From contig CAUZFB010000006.1 in assembly GCA_963579135.1 (NCBI GenBank), positions 22,637 through 86,636 on the forward strand: a DNA stretch of 64,000 nucleotides. The letters are read 5' to 3'. The position numbers and the translations under genes were made by a program. This DNA is from CALGTL01 sp963579135. Its GTDB lineage: Bacteria; Chloroflexota; Dehalococcoidia; Lucifugimonadales; Australimonadaceae. Under the pieces are notes generated by a model that was not told where the DNA came from, did no database searches, and saw nothing but the letters and a program-made list of their open reading frames with translations. Positions 17,396-25,311 of the stretch are shown here, piece after piece (the stretch's first letter is position 1; each line of letters begins with the position of its first letter).

Positions 17396-18682
17396 GTGAC
17401 CAGTGAGTCAGTGCCGGAGCAAGCCCTGATTGAGGAGAAGCCGAAACGCGTAGCTGGCGTGATTGTGGCCGGCCACGCATTTCAGCACATGTACGCGGAT
17501 GGATTCTTGGTACTGTTGCCGACTATCTCAGCGGCGTTTGGTATGACCGCGGTAACCGAGGGGCTTTTCTCCGCGATACGGCAGCTGGCCGGTGGCATCA
17601 CGACGATGGGCGGTGGATTCCTCGTGGACATGTTTTCCGGTAAACGGGGACTACTCCTAGCAGGCTCGCTGTTCTTGATGGGACTCGGGTACATGCTGAT
17701 TGGTATTGCGCCGAATTACCCGGTGCTGTTGGTGACGGTGGCTTTGGCTGCTGCTGCAGGGTCGTTCTGGCATCCCGTGGGCCTTGGCATTCTGTCTGTT
17801 TCGTTCCCCCGGCGGCGAGCGCTCATGATGGCGATTCATCGTTCTGCAGGAAACGTGGGGGAGGTGGCGACACCGCTGTTGATATGGGCTGCTCTGATAT
17901 TCATCACTTGGAGGCAGGTGTTGTTGGGCGGTTTCTTCTTAATTACTGCTGTTTCTATCGCCCTCTATATCACGCTGTCGAGATTGGGCCTACCTACGCA
18001 AGCCAGTTCGCCGAGGGGGGCGGGGTCTCAGCTGAGGTCGATTGGCGGACTCTTCCGTTCGCGCGCGCTTCCGATGCTTATGTTGGTTTCAGGGCTCCGG
18101 GGAATGGCGGACAGGGGGTTCATCGTCTTTCTACCGTTTTACATCACGAAAGAAGTTCAGCTGCAGGATCCATCGGCCTCTACGCTGGATGCTGCGGGTG
18201 TAGTTGCGTATCACTTGGTGGTTATGACCGCTATGGCGATTGTCGTCCCGCCGCTTATCGCGCTCGTTGCTGACAAGACTGGCCGGAAGCCAGTGATGAT
18301 CGCAACACTGATTGCGAGCGCATTCTTCATGGGGATGCTGTGGTGGGTAGGCGAATTGGGCTGGCAATTCACCGTATTGCTGGCGATTTTCGGGGCGTTC
18401 AGATTCGCGGTGACGAACCTTACGCAGGCGGCATCGCTTGATTTGGCTGAGGGGAAGCGCCTCGAGGGCAGCATGATTGGGCTCCTTTGGGGCAACAACG
18501 CGACTTGGGGGGCCGTTTCCCCGGTGCTCTTGGGGACGCTAATCGTTTCGTTCGCCACTACCTCAAACGAGTACCAGATGATCTTTGTTTACGGTTTCGT
18601 GCTGACTGTTGCTGCGACGATTGCCGGGTTCTTCATGGTGAACACGGGGCGTCCGAATCGCGAGATGCCCGCAAAGCCCTAG
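17396..18682 (+). CDS. MFS transporter (Fsr/NarK-like)
   Basis: 428 aa with about 12 helices. Starts at the GTG at 17396 nine bases after AAGGAG; the TTG just before it is equally spaced and possible. Motifs: HAFQHMYADGFLVLLPTI at helix 1, GGFLVDMFSGKRGLL in loop 2-3, and the mirrored ALVADKTGRKPVMIATL in loop 8-9. The first helix with H-x-x-x-H-x-x-x-D resembles fosmidomycin-resistance-type permeases. Role is probably import or export of a small acid. It is closed by a strong terminator. Confidence 0.9.
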   Translation: MTSESVPEQALIEEKPKRVAGVIVAGHAFQHMYADGFLVLLPTISAAFGMTAVTEGLFSAIRQLAGGITTMGGGFLVDMFSGKRGLLLAGSLFLMGLGYMLIGIAPNYPVLLVTVALAAAAGSFWHPVGLGILSVSFPRRRALMMAIHRSAGNVGEVATPLLIWAALIFITWRQVLLGGFFLITAVSIALYITLSRLGLPTQASSPRGAGSQLRSIGGLFRSRALPMLMLVSGLRGMADRGFIVFLPFYITKEVQLQDPSASTLDAAGVVAYHLVVMTAMAIVVPPLIALVADKTGRKPVMIATLIASAFFMGMLWWVGELGWQFTVLLAIFGAFRFAVTNLTQAASLDLAEGKRLEGSMIGLLWGNNATWGAVSPVLLGTLIVSFATTSNEYQMIFVYGFVLTVAATIAGFFMVNTGRPNREMPAKP

Positions 18683-18703
18683 TCGTAAGCTAACTGTTAC
18701 ATG

Positions 18704-18730
18704 AAAAGCCCGCTAGTCGGCGGGCTTTTT
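18704..18730 (+). terminator. Rho-independent terminator
   Basis: Perfect 10-bp stem AAAAGCCCGC / GCGGGCTTTT with loop TAGTCG, followed by a further T, 21 bases after the MFS stop. Confidence 0.9.
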
Positions 18731-18759
18731 GTTGTCTTGATCACTTCTGAGAGGCTGGC

Positions 18760-18906
18760 CTAGATGCGCCGAGTGATCCCGTGAGTGCGTGTTTCATAGT
18801 CGACATCGTCGTCATCTGAGCCGACGCCGGGTTTGAACTCCTCGGCGTCTCCCTGCTGGCGTTCGCTGTCGACTAGCTCGTCCGGGTCTTGGGGTCGGTT
18901 TTCCAT
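18760..18906 (-). CDS. Small acidic hypothetical protein
   Basis: 48 aa from the ATG at 18906, weak GGCGAG upstream. Sequence is polar and acidic with Gln/Asp/Glu runs (EEFKPGVGSDDDDVDYETRT), probably disordered. It lies just downstream of tRNA-Met on the same strand. No family recognised; it may be a real small gene. Confidence 0.4.
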   Translation of the reverse strand: MENRPQDPDELVDSERQQGDAEEFKPGVGSDDDDVDYETRTHGITRRI

Positions 18907-18958
18907 GGACTCGCCAAGTGGGGAAAGAGATGGGACGATGAGTGAGAAGGGCAAAGGT

Positions 18959-19033
18959 TGGTGGCAACGACAGGATTCGAACCTGTGACCTAGCGCTTAT
19001 GAAGCGCCCGCTCTGCCGCTGAGCTACGCTGCC
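18959..19033 (-). tRNA. tRNA-Met (anticodon CAT)
   Basis: 75 bases with an encoded CCA. Acceptor GGCAGCG pairs with CGTTGCC, discriminator A. The anticodon loop is TTCATAA on a 5-bp stem, and the T arm ACAGG-TTCGAAT-CCTGT is canonical. The paired G1-C72 end argues against initiator tRNA; an Ile2 (modified CAT) identity cannot be excluded. Confidence 0.92.
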
Positions 19034-19193
19034 ACCGGGACGCCGGAGAGCCAGCCGCTCGATCCGTCGCACGGATAAAGATGATACCGGCCCCCTCCGG
19101 AGCCGTCTAGGTGACAGTGGACTGTGGCACTCCTAGAGGGCGGCTGGCTAGGCCGTTGCGCATACCAGTGGACGTTTGGCCGCGCAGGTGGAG

Positions 19194-20441
19194 TCAGGAG
19201 CCAGCGGCCGGCTTGTTTGATTCCGTTTCTGCTCCCGGCGCGCCCGGCGGCAGGCGCTTCTTGAGGCTTTCTTTAGCCACGAAAATGAGGAGTATGGCGG
19301 CGATCGCGTGCAGTGGTGCGACTGCCCAAAAGGCCATGCTTGCGCCGTAGGCTTGCGCGAGCACGCCAACGACAGGGGGCGACATCATGGCACCGACCTC
19401 GCCGACGGACCTGCGTAGTGCCTGGAGCTGTCCACGGTACTCGGCGGGCACGATGTCAAACGTGTAGATGGTCATGGCACCCATGGCGAGTCCGTTGGCC
19501 ACACCGATGATCAGTGCCGCGACAATCAACCCTGACATGGTGTCGAAGAACGGGATCAGAATGAACCCGATCAGCGATAGCACCGCTGCGGGCACTGCGG
19601 CCCATTTCCTTCCTAATTTGTCGGAGATGAAGCCCGTAGGGACGATCATCGCGAATGTAACGATTGCGATGAACGAGAAAATGACTCCAGTTTGCGTGGG
19701 CGTCATCATCAGTTCCTGTTGAGTGTAGAGCGGCAGAGCGGAGTTGGTTACTTGTCCGCGCGCCATCTGGCCGAACGTAGAGAGGAACAGCACCGCGTAC
19801 GTTACCCGGTAGTAGGGGTGGATGTGCTTGACGGCGCTCAGGCTGAAGAATGGCCCGCTCTTTTTCTCCCGATGGGCGTGCGTGTTGGTTTGTGCGAGCG
19901 AGATGACCAGCACTATGGCGGAGGCGGCAGCGTAGAACCAGAACAGAGGCCGCACGCCGATGGTGTCGGTGAGGATCCCGCCGATGGCCGGGCCGAACGC
20001 CATTCCGGTGCTGCCGATTCCCATGAGTGCGCTCATTTGGCGTCCACGCTGGTCGGCGCTCACCATGTCGAAAGCGGCGATCTCTCGCCCAAACATCCAT
20101 ATGCTCATGCCGATTCCCCATGTGAATTGGGTCACGAGCACGATTGCGAAGTGTGGTGCCAAGGCAGCTACGACACCACTGAGCCCGGCGAGCGCTGCAC
20201 CGACGACCATGACGGGCTTGGCGCCCCAGCGGTCGATGGCACCACCTGCGGGAATGAGGGCGACGGTACGTCCGAGGAGTTGCGCGGTGAGCGCCTGTAC
20301 GGCGATTGCACCGGAGACATTGAACTCTTTGCCAAGCACAGGGAGCGCAGGTATGAGCATCCCTTGACCCAGCGACATCAAGATCGAAGGGAAGTAAATG
20401 AACAGCGTCGCTTGCTTGAGCGACGTGGCTCCGAAGCGCAA
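19194..20441 (-). CDS. MFS transporter
   Basis: 415 aa, about 12 helices. The start is a TTG at 20441, five bases after AGGAG; no better start exists. Loop 2-3 motif GGAIDRWGAKPVMVVGA and the mirrored motif GFISDKLGRKWAAVP are present. Long loops after helix 6 (TNTHAHREKKSG) divide the halves. Probably a multidrug or small-solute permease of the DHA1 type. It is monocistronic by position. Confidence 0.9.
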   Translation of the reverse strand: MRFGATSLKQATLFIYFPSILMSLGQGMLIPALPVLGKEFNVSGAIAVQALTAQLLGRTVALIPAGGAIDRWGAKPVMVVGAALAGLSGVVAALAPHFAIVLVTQFTWGIGMSIWMFGREIAAFDMVSADQRGRQMSALMGIGSTGMAFGPAIGGILTDTIGVRPLFWFYAAASAIVLVISLAQTNTHAHREKKSGPFFSLSAVKHIHPYYRVTYAVLFLSTFGQMARGQVTNSALPLYTQQELMMTPTQTGVIFSFIAIVTFAMIVPTGFISDKLGRKWAAVPAAVLSLIGFILIPFFDTMSGLIVAALIIGVANGLAMGAMTIYTFDIVPAEYRGQLQALRRSVGEVGAMMSPPVVGVLAQAYGASMAFWAVAPLHAIAAILLIFVAKESLKKRLPPGAPGAETESNKPAAGS

Positions 20442-20639
20442 AGGGTCTCCTGGGCTTTCCGCAGAACACTACTGCGATAGCTGAGTCTGGCCTCTAGAGC
20501 GTACCAGATACCTACAACGCGTCTGGCGTGGACCGGGGACTGCCGCTGGAAGATGCCTATCTCCTGCGCGGTGCGGACAACTCGGTGCGGCTGCCGGCGT
20601 CGAGCTTGGCCATGCCCCGACCTCCTCAACCATGCGGAG

Positions 20640-20846
20640 CTAGAGCGAGAGATGCTTGTCGATGCCTGACTTGTTGCGGAGGCGGATGTTGAGCACGACC
20701 AGGCCGGGCGTCAGCCGTTCGACGAGTGCAAGGCCTGTCTCGCGACTGGCGGCTTCACCGACGACAACTAGGTCGCCCTCATGCTCCAGTTGATGCTTGA
20801 TGCCCTGGCGCACGATGGCGTAATCGTCGATCAGCGCGACGCGCAC
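20640..20846 (-). pseudogene. Truncated response-regulator receiver domain (NarL type)
   Basis: 68 codons: MRVALIDDYAIVRQGIKHQL with the acidic pair, then VVVGEAASRETGLALVERL and the phospho-acceptor strand LVVLNIRLRNKSGID, in which the usual Asp is Asn (VVLN). It stops just after this strand, so half the receiver and the whole HTH domain are missing. With the phosphorylation site changed, it is most likely a remnant. It lies between an MFS gene and tRNA-Val. Confidence 0.7.
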
Positions 20847-20964
20847 GGTCTCGACACCAATGGCAGGTGGAAGGCGGTTTGCCCGGGCAGTGCACGGCAG
20901 TCGCTGGGCGTATCATGGGAGCGCCACCTTGTGGCCGGGTTCTTCGACCGGGCAGTGGTGCCGG

Positions 20965-21040
20965 GGCGTATAGCTCAGTGGTTAGAGCGCCTGTCTTACA
21001 CACAGGAGGTCGCTGGTTCGAGACCAGCTATGCCCACCAT
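20965..21040 (+). tRNA. tRNA-Val (anticodon TAC)
   Basis: 76 bases with CCA. Acceptor GGGCGTA / TATGCCC with one G-T pair; D arm GCTC-AGTGGTTA-GAGC; anticodon loop CTTACAC; T arm GCTGG-TTCGAGA-CCAGC. It sits at the left edge of the accessory island, which fits use as an integration site. Confidence 0.95.
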
Positions 21041-21205
21041 CTTCTTTGCCGCACCACGGCCTGCTCGACGGGGGTCGTGGTGCTTTTGCTTTCCCTGCTG
21101 GTCAGAGTGCTGTACCTCCATTTTGTTTCCCATCCCTGCATTTCAGGCGTAAACGGACCGCGCCGAGTGGTGTCGGCCACCCCTTCCATTTATTAGGTGA
21201 TGCCG

Positions 21206-21252
21206 CTCGCGATTTAACCCCGCGGTGATGCTTGTGCCCGATTGGGTGTAGC
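21206..21252 (+). repeat. 47-bp element R3, copy F (degenerate)
   Basis: Starts CTCGCGATTTAACCC and has GTGATG (21225-21230) with a 16-base spacer to TGTAGC at the -10 position. The -10 is poor, so it is probably inactive. It precedes the first microprotein copy. Confidence 0.6.
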
Positions 21253-21255
21253 ACT

Positions 21256-21412
21256 GGCTCCGTAACGAATGTAACGTCTTTCTGAAGGGTACAGAGGAGG
21301 TCGCTATGCGATGGTCATGGTCGCAGTTTCGTAGAACCGCGCTGATATTCGTCGGGGTGTATGTGTTCGTAAACCTGGTCAAACTCTTTTTTTAGAGGGC
21401 GTCACACAGGCG
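21256..21412 (+). repeat. Direct repeat R4, copy 1 (microprotein locus)
   Basis: About 155 bases including leader, ribosome site and microprotein gene, repeated at 23777-23928. Best matching blocks: TGTAACGTCTTTCT, AAGGGTACAGAGG, CGATGGTCATGG, CTCGTAAACCTGGTC (here TTCGTAAACCTGGTC) and TTTTTTAGAGGGCGTCACAC. Confidence 0.85.
21306..21395 (+). CDS. One-helix membrane microprotein, copy 1
   Basis: 29 aa (MRWSWSQFRRTAL ... VNLVKLFF) with an excellent ribosome site AGGAGG five bases before the ATG. A basic, Trp-rich N-terminus is followed by a single hydrophobic helix (LIFVGVYVFVNLV), so N-in membrane topology is likely. A second diverged copy at 23824-23910 keeps the RWSW start, the helix, and the VNLV..FF end, which supports coding rather than chance. 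It lies 23 bases before the HExxH protein gene and could be co-transcribed with it. Function unknown; toxin-like or regulatory membrane peptides are possible. Confidence 0.6.
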   Translation: MRWSWSQFRRTALIFVGVYVFVNLVKLFF

Positions 21413-21418
21413 GCCTAA

Positions 21419-22435
21419 GTGCGTAAGTTACTGATACCCCTCGCTGTACTCGTGGGAGTGATGAGCCTCGGCTTCAATGCCTACCAGTGGCTAGACAACC
21501 GAGTTGATGCCCTAGAACCCAGGCTGACTACGGAGGCCCAACGACTAATAGGCCTTGGCTGGAACAGGCCGGCTTCAGCACAAACTACATACTTGAGGAC
21601 GTCGGACCTTTCTGACGACTCTGTGCAGGTGGTAGAAGATGGAATTCAGGCAGGCGAAAACTACTTAGGTAGTTATGGCCCGTTGAGGGTTTACGTGATT
21701 GGTACAGATGTCGAAGCATCTCGTATAGCTGCAGAGGACTTTTGCTCCTGGGCGTACGATCGAGCCCGTGGAAATGATTACGAATATTGTGTCGAATCTG
21801 ACCAAGGAGTTGAGATACGGGAGATTGCTGAATATGCCGGTGGTAATGCTTTCGCTCAGCATTCACGCCAACTCGAAACGCCGAATCAATCTTTCGTGAT
21901 AGGTAATCCGCTGCAGTTTGAATCAGGAATGAGTTCGAAGATTGCGATACATGAATACGTCCATATTTATCAACACGCCAACAACGTCGATGAAAACGAT
22001 TTTGGCCTACCTCTTTGGCTGGAGGAGGGCAGTGCAGAATTCTTGGCACTGTATCTCGGTCAAAAGGAAGGTTGGGTAGATTTCCGAATGGGTATGACAG
22101 AAGCCCTCAGGTCAGCCAAAGACCTCAAAGAACGCTATCCGGATATAGATATCCAAGATATTGAAACCTCAGAGTCAAGAGACGAACTGCAATCTATCTG
22201 CGACTGCACGGGAACGCTCCAATATAAAATGGGCCAATGGGCAACGGCGCGGCTCGTTAATAGAACGTCACTAGATATTTTTTACAAATCGTACATCCCA
22301 GATATCGTAGAACTTGGAGGTCATGAGTCCTTTGCAGCACACTTTGGCCTGACGATTCAAGAGTTCTATAGTGAGTTTGAAGAATTTATGAGTTTCACTT
22401 CCAAAGAACAATTGGAGATTCTGCCAACAAATTAA
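21419..22435 (+). CDS. Membrane-anchored gluzincin-type metallopeptidase-like protein
   Basis: 338 aa. GTG start. A single N-terminal hydrophobic helix (LLIPLAVLVGVMSLGFNAY) anchors or exports it. The zinc motif HExxH is at His178-Glu179...His182 (IAIHEYVHIYQHANN), and the downstream helix WLEEGSAEFLALYL supplies the expected third ligand Glu (202, 203 or 207), as in MA-clan gluzincins. Six Cys residues (pairs FCSWAYD / YCVES and ICDC) suggest an extracytoplasmic, disulfide-bonded domain. It is AT-richer than the core genes, with codons such as ATA and AGA, fitting transfer. Target unknown. Confidence 0.75.
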   Translation: MRKLLIPLAVLVGVMSLGFNAYQWLDNRVDALEPRLTTEAQRLIGLGWNRPASAQTTYLRTSDLSDDSVQVVEDGIQAGENYLGSYGPLRVYVIGTDVEASRIAAEDFCSWAYDRARGNDYEYCVESDQGVEIREIAEYAGGNAFAQHSRQLETPNQSFVIGNPLQFESGMSSKIAIHEYVHIYQHANNVDENDFGLPLWLEEGSAEFLALYLGQKEGWVDFRMGMTEALRSAKDLKERYPDIDIQDIETSESRDELQSICDCTGTLQYKMGQWATARLVNRTSLDIFYKSYIPDIVELGGHESFAAHFGLTIQEFYSEFEEFMSFTSKEQLEILPTN

Positions 22436-22566
22436 GATAGCCGAGCAGACTTATGACTGGGGATTCAATTGCGCCAGTGACTGCTGTAGCGGCACTCGTT
22501 CGCGCATTCGCCATCTCGCTAGGACTTGGGCTACTCCGGAAGCTACATAGGATGATGGGAGCAGCG

Positions 22567-22971
22567 ATGACGATACCTAGTGGATTCTGTGAAAAATGCG
22601 GTGAGCCGATACATTTGGTGGGTGATGCATTATGTGGTAAGTGTGATCACCGGCAAGACAACCGTTCGCGTTTGCGCCGCAATAAAATCATTTCCACCGT
22701 TCACTCTACCGTGATGTTTGCCTTCGTCGCTGTTGTATGGGCGACTGCACTGGGTCAGTCATATCTAGTATGGTTGTGGTTCAGCATTCCGGTCGGTGCG
22801 TGGTGGTCTCTCGGAAGTTTTCGTGATGTGAATCTGGGAGAATACGACGCCTCAGCTGTTGCCAAGTCAGTGCATATTCGCGCGCGCGTCGTCAGGGTCA
22901 CGACTCGAGTGGCGGGCGTTGCCATCATTTCTGGCCTGGTGGTGGGGGTCGTGAGGGCATTGATTGTCTAG
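22567..22971 (+). CDS. Zinc-ribbon plus two-helix membrane protein, hypothetical
   Basis: 134 aa from the ATG at 22567, which has GGGAG four to five bases before it. A longer form from 22453 would add 38 residues of low-quality sequence. The N-terminal zinc ribbon is CEKCGEP ... LCGKC, followed by a basic stretch (RQDNRSRLRRNK), two close hydrophobic segments (TVMFAFVAVVWATALG and YLVWLWFSIPVGAWW) and a C-terminal helix (VAGVAIISGLVVGVVRALIV). Not assigned to a named family. Part of the island with the HExxH gene. Confidence 0.6.
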   Translation: MTIPSGFCEKCGEPIHLVGDALCGKCDHRQDNRSRLRRNKIISTVHSTVMFAFVAVVWATALGQSYLVWLWFSIPVGAWWSLGSFRDVNLGEYDASAVAKSVHIRARVVRVTTRVAGVAIISGLVVGVVRALIV

Positions 22972-23162
22972 CGTTACACGCCCCTGTAACCACTCTCCGT
23001 TATATCTCCGTGGTCTCAGTTGCCGGTCTAGTTTCCGGACACTAAGCCGCAATTCCCATGGCAGTCAGGGCTGCCGTGATTGGTGGCACCGATCCCGAGA
23101 ATGCTTTATGAAAGCTCCGAATGCATGTAGGCTAACCCTAGGCGCTAAAGGAGGAGCTTTTC

Positions 23163-23372
23163 ATGTCAGCAAAATCTTATTCCTGCTCAAAATGCGAAGG
23201 TAGCGAATACAGAGTCGGTGCGATTCGGTCGACGGGATCAGGGTTAACGAGATTCCTGAATGTCCAGAATCAGAAATACAGCACAGTTTCTTGCACCGGA
23301 TGTGGGTATACCGAGCTCTACCGCGTCGATGGTGGGCGTGTAGGTAATGTTTTTGACTTCTTTACCAACTAG
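23163..23372 (+). CDS. Small zinc-ribbon protein, DUF2082-like
   Basis: 69 aa with a strong AAAGGAGGAG ribosome site. Two CxxC knuckles: CSKCEGSEYRVGAIRSTGSG and VSCTGCGYTELYR. The central GSGLTRFLNVQNQKY and the ending VGNVFDFFTN match the pattern of the DUF2082 family of putative nucleic-acid-binding zinc ribbons. A free-standing small gene in the island. Confidence 0.8.
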   Translation: MSAKSYSCSKCEGSEYRVGAIRSTGSGLTRFLNVQNQKYSTVSCTGCGYTELYRVDGGRVGNVFDFFTN

Positions 23373-23450
23373 GCGCAATAACTGGCTATAGATAAGTAAC
23401 ACTGTCTAGGCGTACTACCGAGGCTCCAGCGTAGAACTCTGCCATTCCCC

Positions 23451-23783
23451 TACCCGCATCTATATCGTGACGGTATTGTCCCCCGTGGCAGGATTTACGG
23501 CGTCGTGTTCGCCACTCATACTGGCGGTCCCTTGCTCGCGAGCAACGTGTTCCGCGACTACAAAAAGATGCAACGCAAGGCAGTACTGCGGAGCCAGACG
23601 TACCACGACCTCAAGCACGCGACGGCTAATCTGCTGATGGAATCGGCGGCTACTTCATTGGCGAATGTGCCCAAGATACTGGGGCATGCGGGACTTCAGG
23701 GGACAAACAATTTCTACAAGCATCTATCTGATGAAGCCCCAGTTGTGTCGATGGATAAATTAAGGGCTGCACTGGGCTCGTAA
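23451..23783 (+). pseudogene. C-terminal remnant of a tyrosine recombinase (integrase)
   Basis: The frame is open from about 23399 but has no start signal; similarity to integrases begins near GIVPRGRIYGVVFATHTGGP, continues through NVFRDYKKMQRKAVL and the box YHDLKHATANLLMES, and ends ILGHAGLQGTNNFYKHLSDE. The H-x-x-R box has Lys for Arg (HDLK), and the nucleophile Tyr is present in FYKHL. The N-terminal DNA-binding and core regions are absent. Together with tRNA-Val 2.4 kb to the left, it marks an old integration event. Confidence 0.75.
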
Positions 23784-23928
23784 CGGGTGTAACGTCTTTC
23801 TCAAGGGTACAGAGGTGGTCGCTATTCGATGGTCATGGCCGAGTCCTAAAACGATGCTTATATACGTCGTGGTGTTTGTGCTCGTAAACCTGGTCATTCG
23901 CTTTTTTTAGAGGGCGTCACACAAACGA
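23777..23928 (+). repeat. Direct repeat R4, copy 2 (degenerate microprotein locus)
   Basis: Second copy of the 21256-21412 unit, starting inside the end of the integrase remnant. The ribosome site is AGAGGTGG instead of AGAGGAGG and the start codon is ATT, so this copy looks inactive. Confidence 0.85.
23824..23910 (+). pseudogene. Degenerate microprotein, copy 2
   Basis: The reading frame (IRWSWPSPKTMLIYVVVFVL ... VIRFF) aligns along its whole length with the copy at 21306, one codon shorter. The start ATG has become ATT and the Shine-Dalgarno is weakened; an internal ATG at TMLIY could still make an 18-residue helix. Confidence 0.6.
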
Positions 23929-24281
23929 CCCACGGGCGACCCCGTCGGTCTAGGCATACTACCGACGCTGGGATTCTTAAGCGTGGGAGTACTACTTTCC
24001 GTCGCGCGCGCACGGCCCCGCTGTTGAGACTCCGGGACGGCGAAGTAATGACTACGGTATGACCGTGTTCTAGGTGAGGCGTGTACTTACACCGACCAAT
24101 GCCTCACCACAGCCACGGTTACCGAACAGACAGCCTCGGAAGTCATACAGCAACGCCCATGATTCGTCAGATCATCAGATTCTTAATGCATACCGTGGGT
24201 AGCACGTGCAGACTCGTCAGGCTTGTGTTTATCGGGGCTGTTGCTTCATTTCAGCAACCCACGTAGTCAGGGGAACTCGCG
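23911..24281. other. Gene-free stretch, about 370 bases
   Basis: No well-supported gene. A 35-codon frame (MIRQIIRFLMHTV ...) near 24161 has no ribosome site. The stretch 23948-23970 (GGTCTAGGCATACTACCGAC) repeats 23403-23425 with a few changes. The end carries the leader of the LysE gene (AGGGGAA). Confidence 0.5.
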
Positions 24282-24926
24282 ATGGATATGTCCGCTTGGA
24301 TCCAGCTAGCGGTAGTTTGTTTTCTCGGTGCAATCTCACCAGGTCCGAGCCTCACGTTGGTAATTGGCAACACTCTAGCTAAAGGCAGGATCTACGGCAT
24401 TGCCACCGGTCTTGGGCATGCAATCGGCATCGGGGGGTGGGCGTTCTTGACCGCAGTTGGAGTGGCAGAGTTCATGGTGAATCGCTCGTACATCCTGCTG
24501 GGGATACAGGCGTCGGGAGCGTGCCTTCTTGCGTATATCGGGTTCCGGACGATGGTCGCCAGTGGCAGCCTTTCAGTACAAGGAACAGGCCCAGAATCAA
24601 CAAGCTCAGTATTAGTGATTAGAGGCGGTAGCGAAGGGTTTCTGATATCGCTTTTTAATCCAAAAATCGCTTTCTTCTTCCTCGCAATATTCAGCCATCT
24701 CATCCATTCAGATTCAAGCTGGAAAGAAACAGCGATGATGGGGATCACTGCCGCCGCAATCGATGCGGGTTGGTACGCTTCGGTAGCGGTGGCTCTAACA
24801 GGAACCAGCCTAGTTGCAATCTCACACGCCAAAATAACCGCTGCCCGCAGGGGCAGTGGCGTCATCCTTATCCTGATTTCGCTCTATTTGCTCGCTATCG
24901 TGGTGCGCGACCTCCCGTGGGCTTAA
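24282..24926 (+). CDS. LysE/RhtB-family amino-acid exporter
   Basis: 214 aa, six predicted helices. Family signature near the N-terminus: FLGAISPGPSLTLVIGNTLAKGR, then GIATGLGHAIGIGGWAFLTAVG, and the mid-protein motif GFLISLFNPKIAFFFLAIFSH (read as NPK in helix 4). It exports amino acids or derivatives such as homoserine lactones; the exact substrate cannot be told. ATG 8 bases after AGGGGAA. Confidence 0.9.
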   Translation: MDMSAWIQLAVVCFLGAISPGPSLTLVIGNTLAKGRIYGIATGLGHAIGIGGWAFLTAVGVAEFMVNRSYILLGIQASGACLLAYIGFRTMVASGSLSVQGTGPESTSSVLVIRGGSEGFLISLFNPKIAFFFLAIFSHLIHSDSSWKETAMMGITAAAIDAGWYASVAVALTGTSLVAISHAKITAARRGSGVILILISLYLLAIVVRDLPWA

Positions 24927-25034
24927 AAGGGCAGAGCATTCCTGCAGAGAATCAACCGCACCCGCCCAACACCCAGGTCATGCACAGCGGCCGCGCGCGT
25001 GCGGGCACCCCCCTCTAACTAGCAGTGAAGTGCG

Positions 25035-25081
25035 CTCGCGATTTCCCTCCGCTGTGACGTTTGGGTCAACGGGCGTATGCT
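25035..25081 (+). promoter_or_regulatory. 47-bp promoter-like element R3, copy A
   Basis: CTCGCGATTTCCCTCCGCT, GTGACG at 25054-25059 (-35-like), 16-base spacer, TATGCT at 25076-25081 (-10-like). Six bases later lies ACG at the place where copies B and E have the ATG. Similarity to copy B extends about 45 bases further downstream. Confidence 0.65.
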
Positions 25082-25087
25082 CCCGGC

Positions 25088-25264
25088 ACGAGAAAGAGTC
25101 TCGCGCTATTGGCTTTTGTGGCCCTGTCGGTCGCTTGTACGGCAACACCAACGCCAACGAGCGCACTCGCACCGAAAATCCAGGCGATTGGGGATGCTGC
25201 GGTAGCGGAAGCATCGACCGCCCAGCCGGCTGAAGTGAGGAAACACCCCCCCCCCGTGACGTAG
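25088..25264 (+). CDS. Putative lipoprotein, damaged start and C10 tract
   Basis: The frame encodes RKSLALLAFVALSVACTATP, a short signal peptide with lipobox LSVAC, then a Thr/Pro/Ala-rich stretch, ending soon after a run of ten C (25246-25255). The start codon at the leaderless position is ACG, probably a mutated ATG; a TTG at 25061 lies within the promoter element. A one-base change in the C10 tract would extend the protein in another frame to about 25352. It may be an expressed small lipoprotein with a rare start, a phase-variable gene, or a remnant. Confidence 0.35.
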   Translation, partial: TRKSLALLAFVALSVACTATPTPTSALAPKIQAIGDAAVAEASTAQPAEVRKHPPPVT

Positions 25265-25311
25265 TGCCTGGCACCGACGTCACCGGAGGGCCGGCAGCGG
25301 CCTGGGTAACC

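Noticed and set aside
20965..24281. Direct repeat of the tRNA-Val 3' end as attR
   Set aside because: No second copy of the T-arm/acceptor sequence was found to the right by eye.
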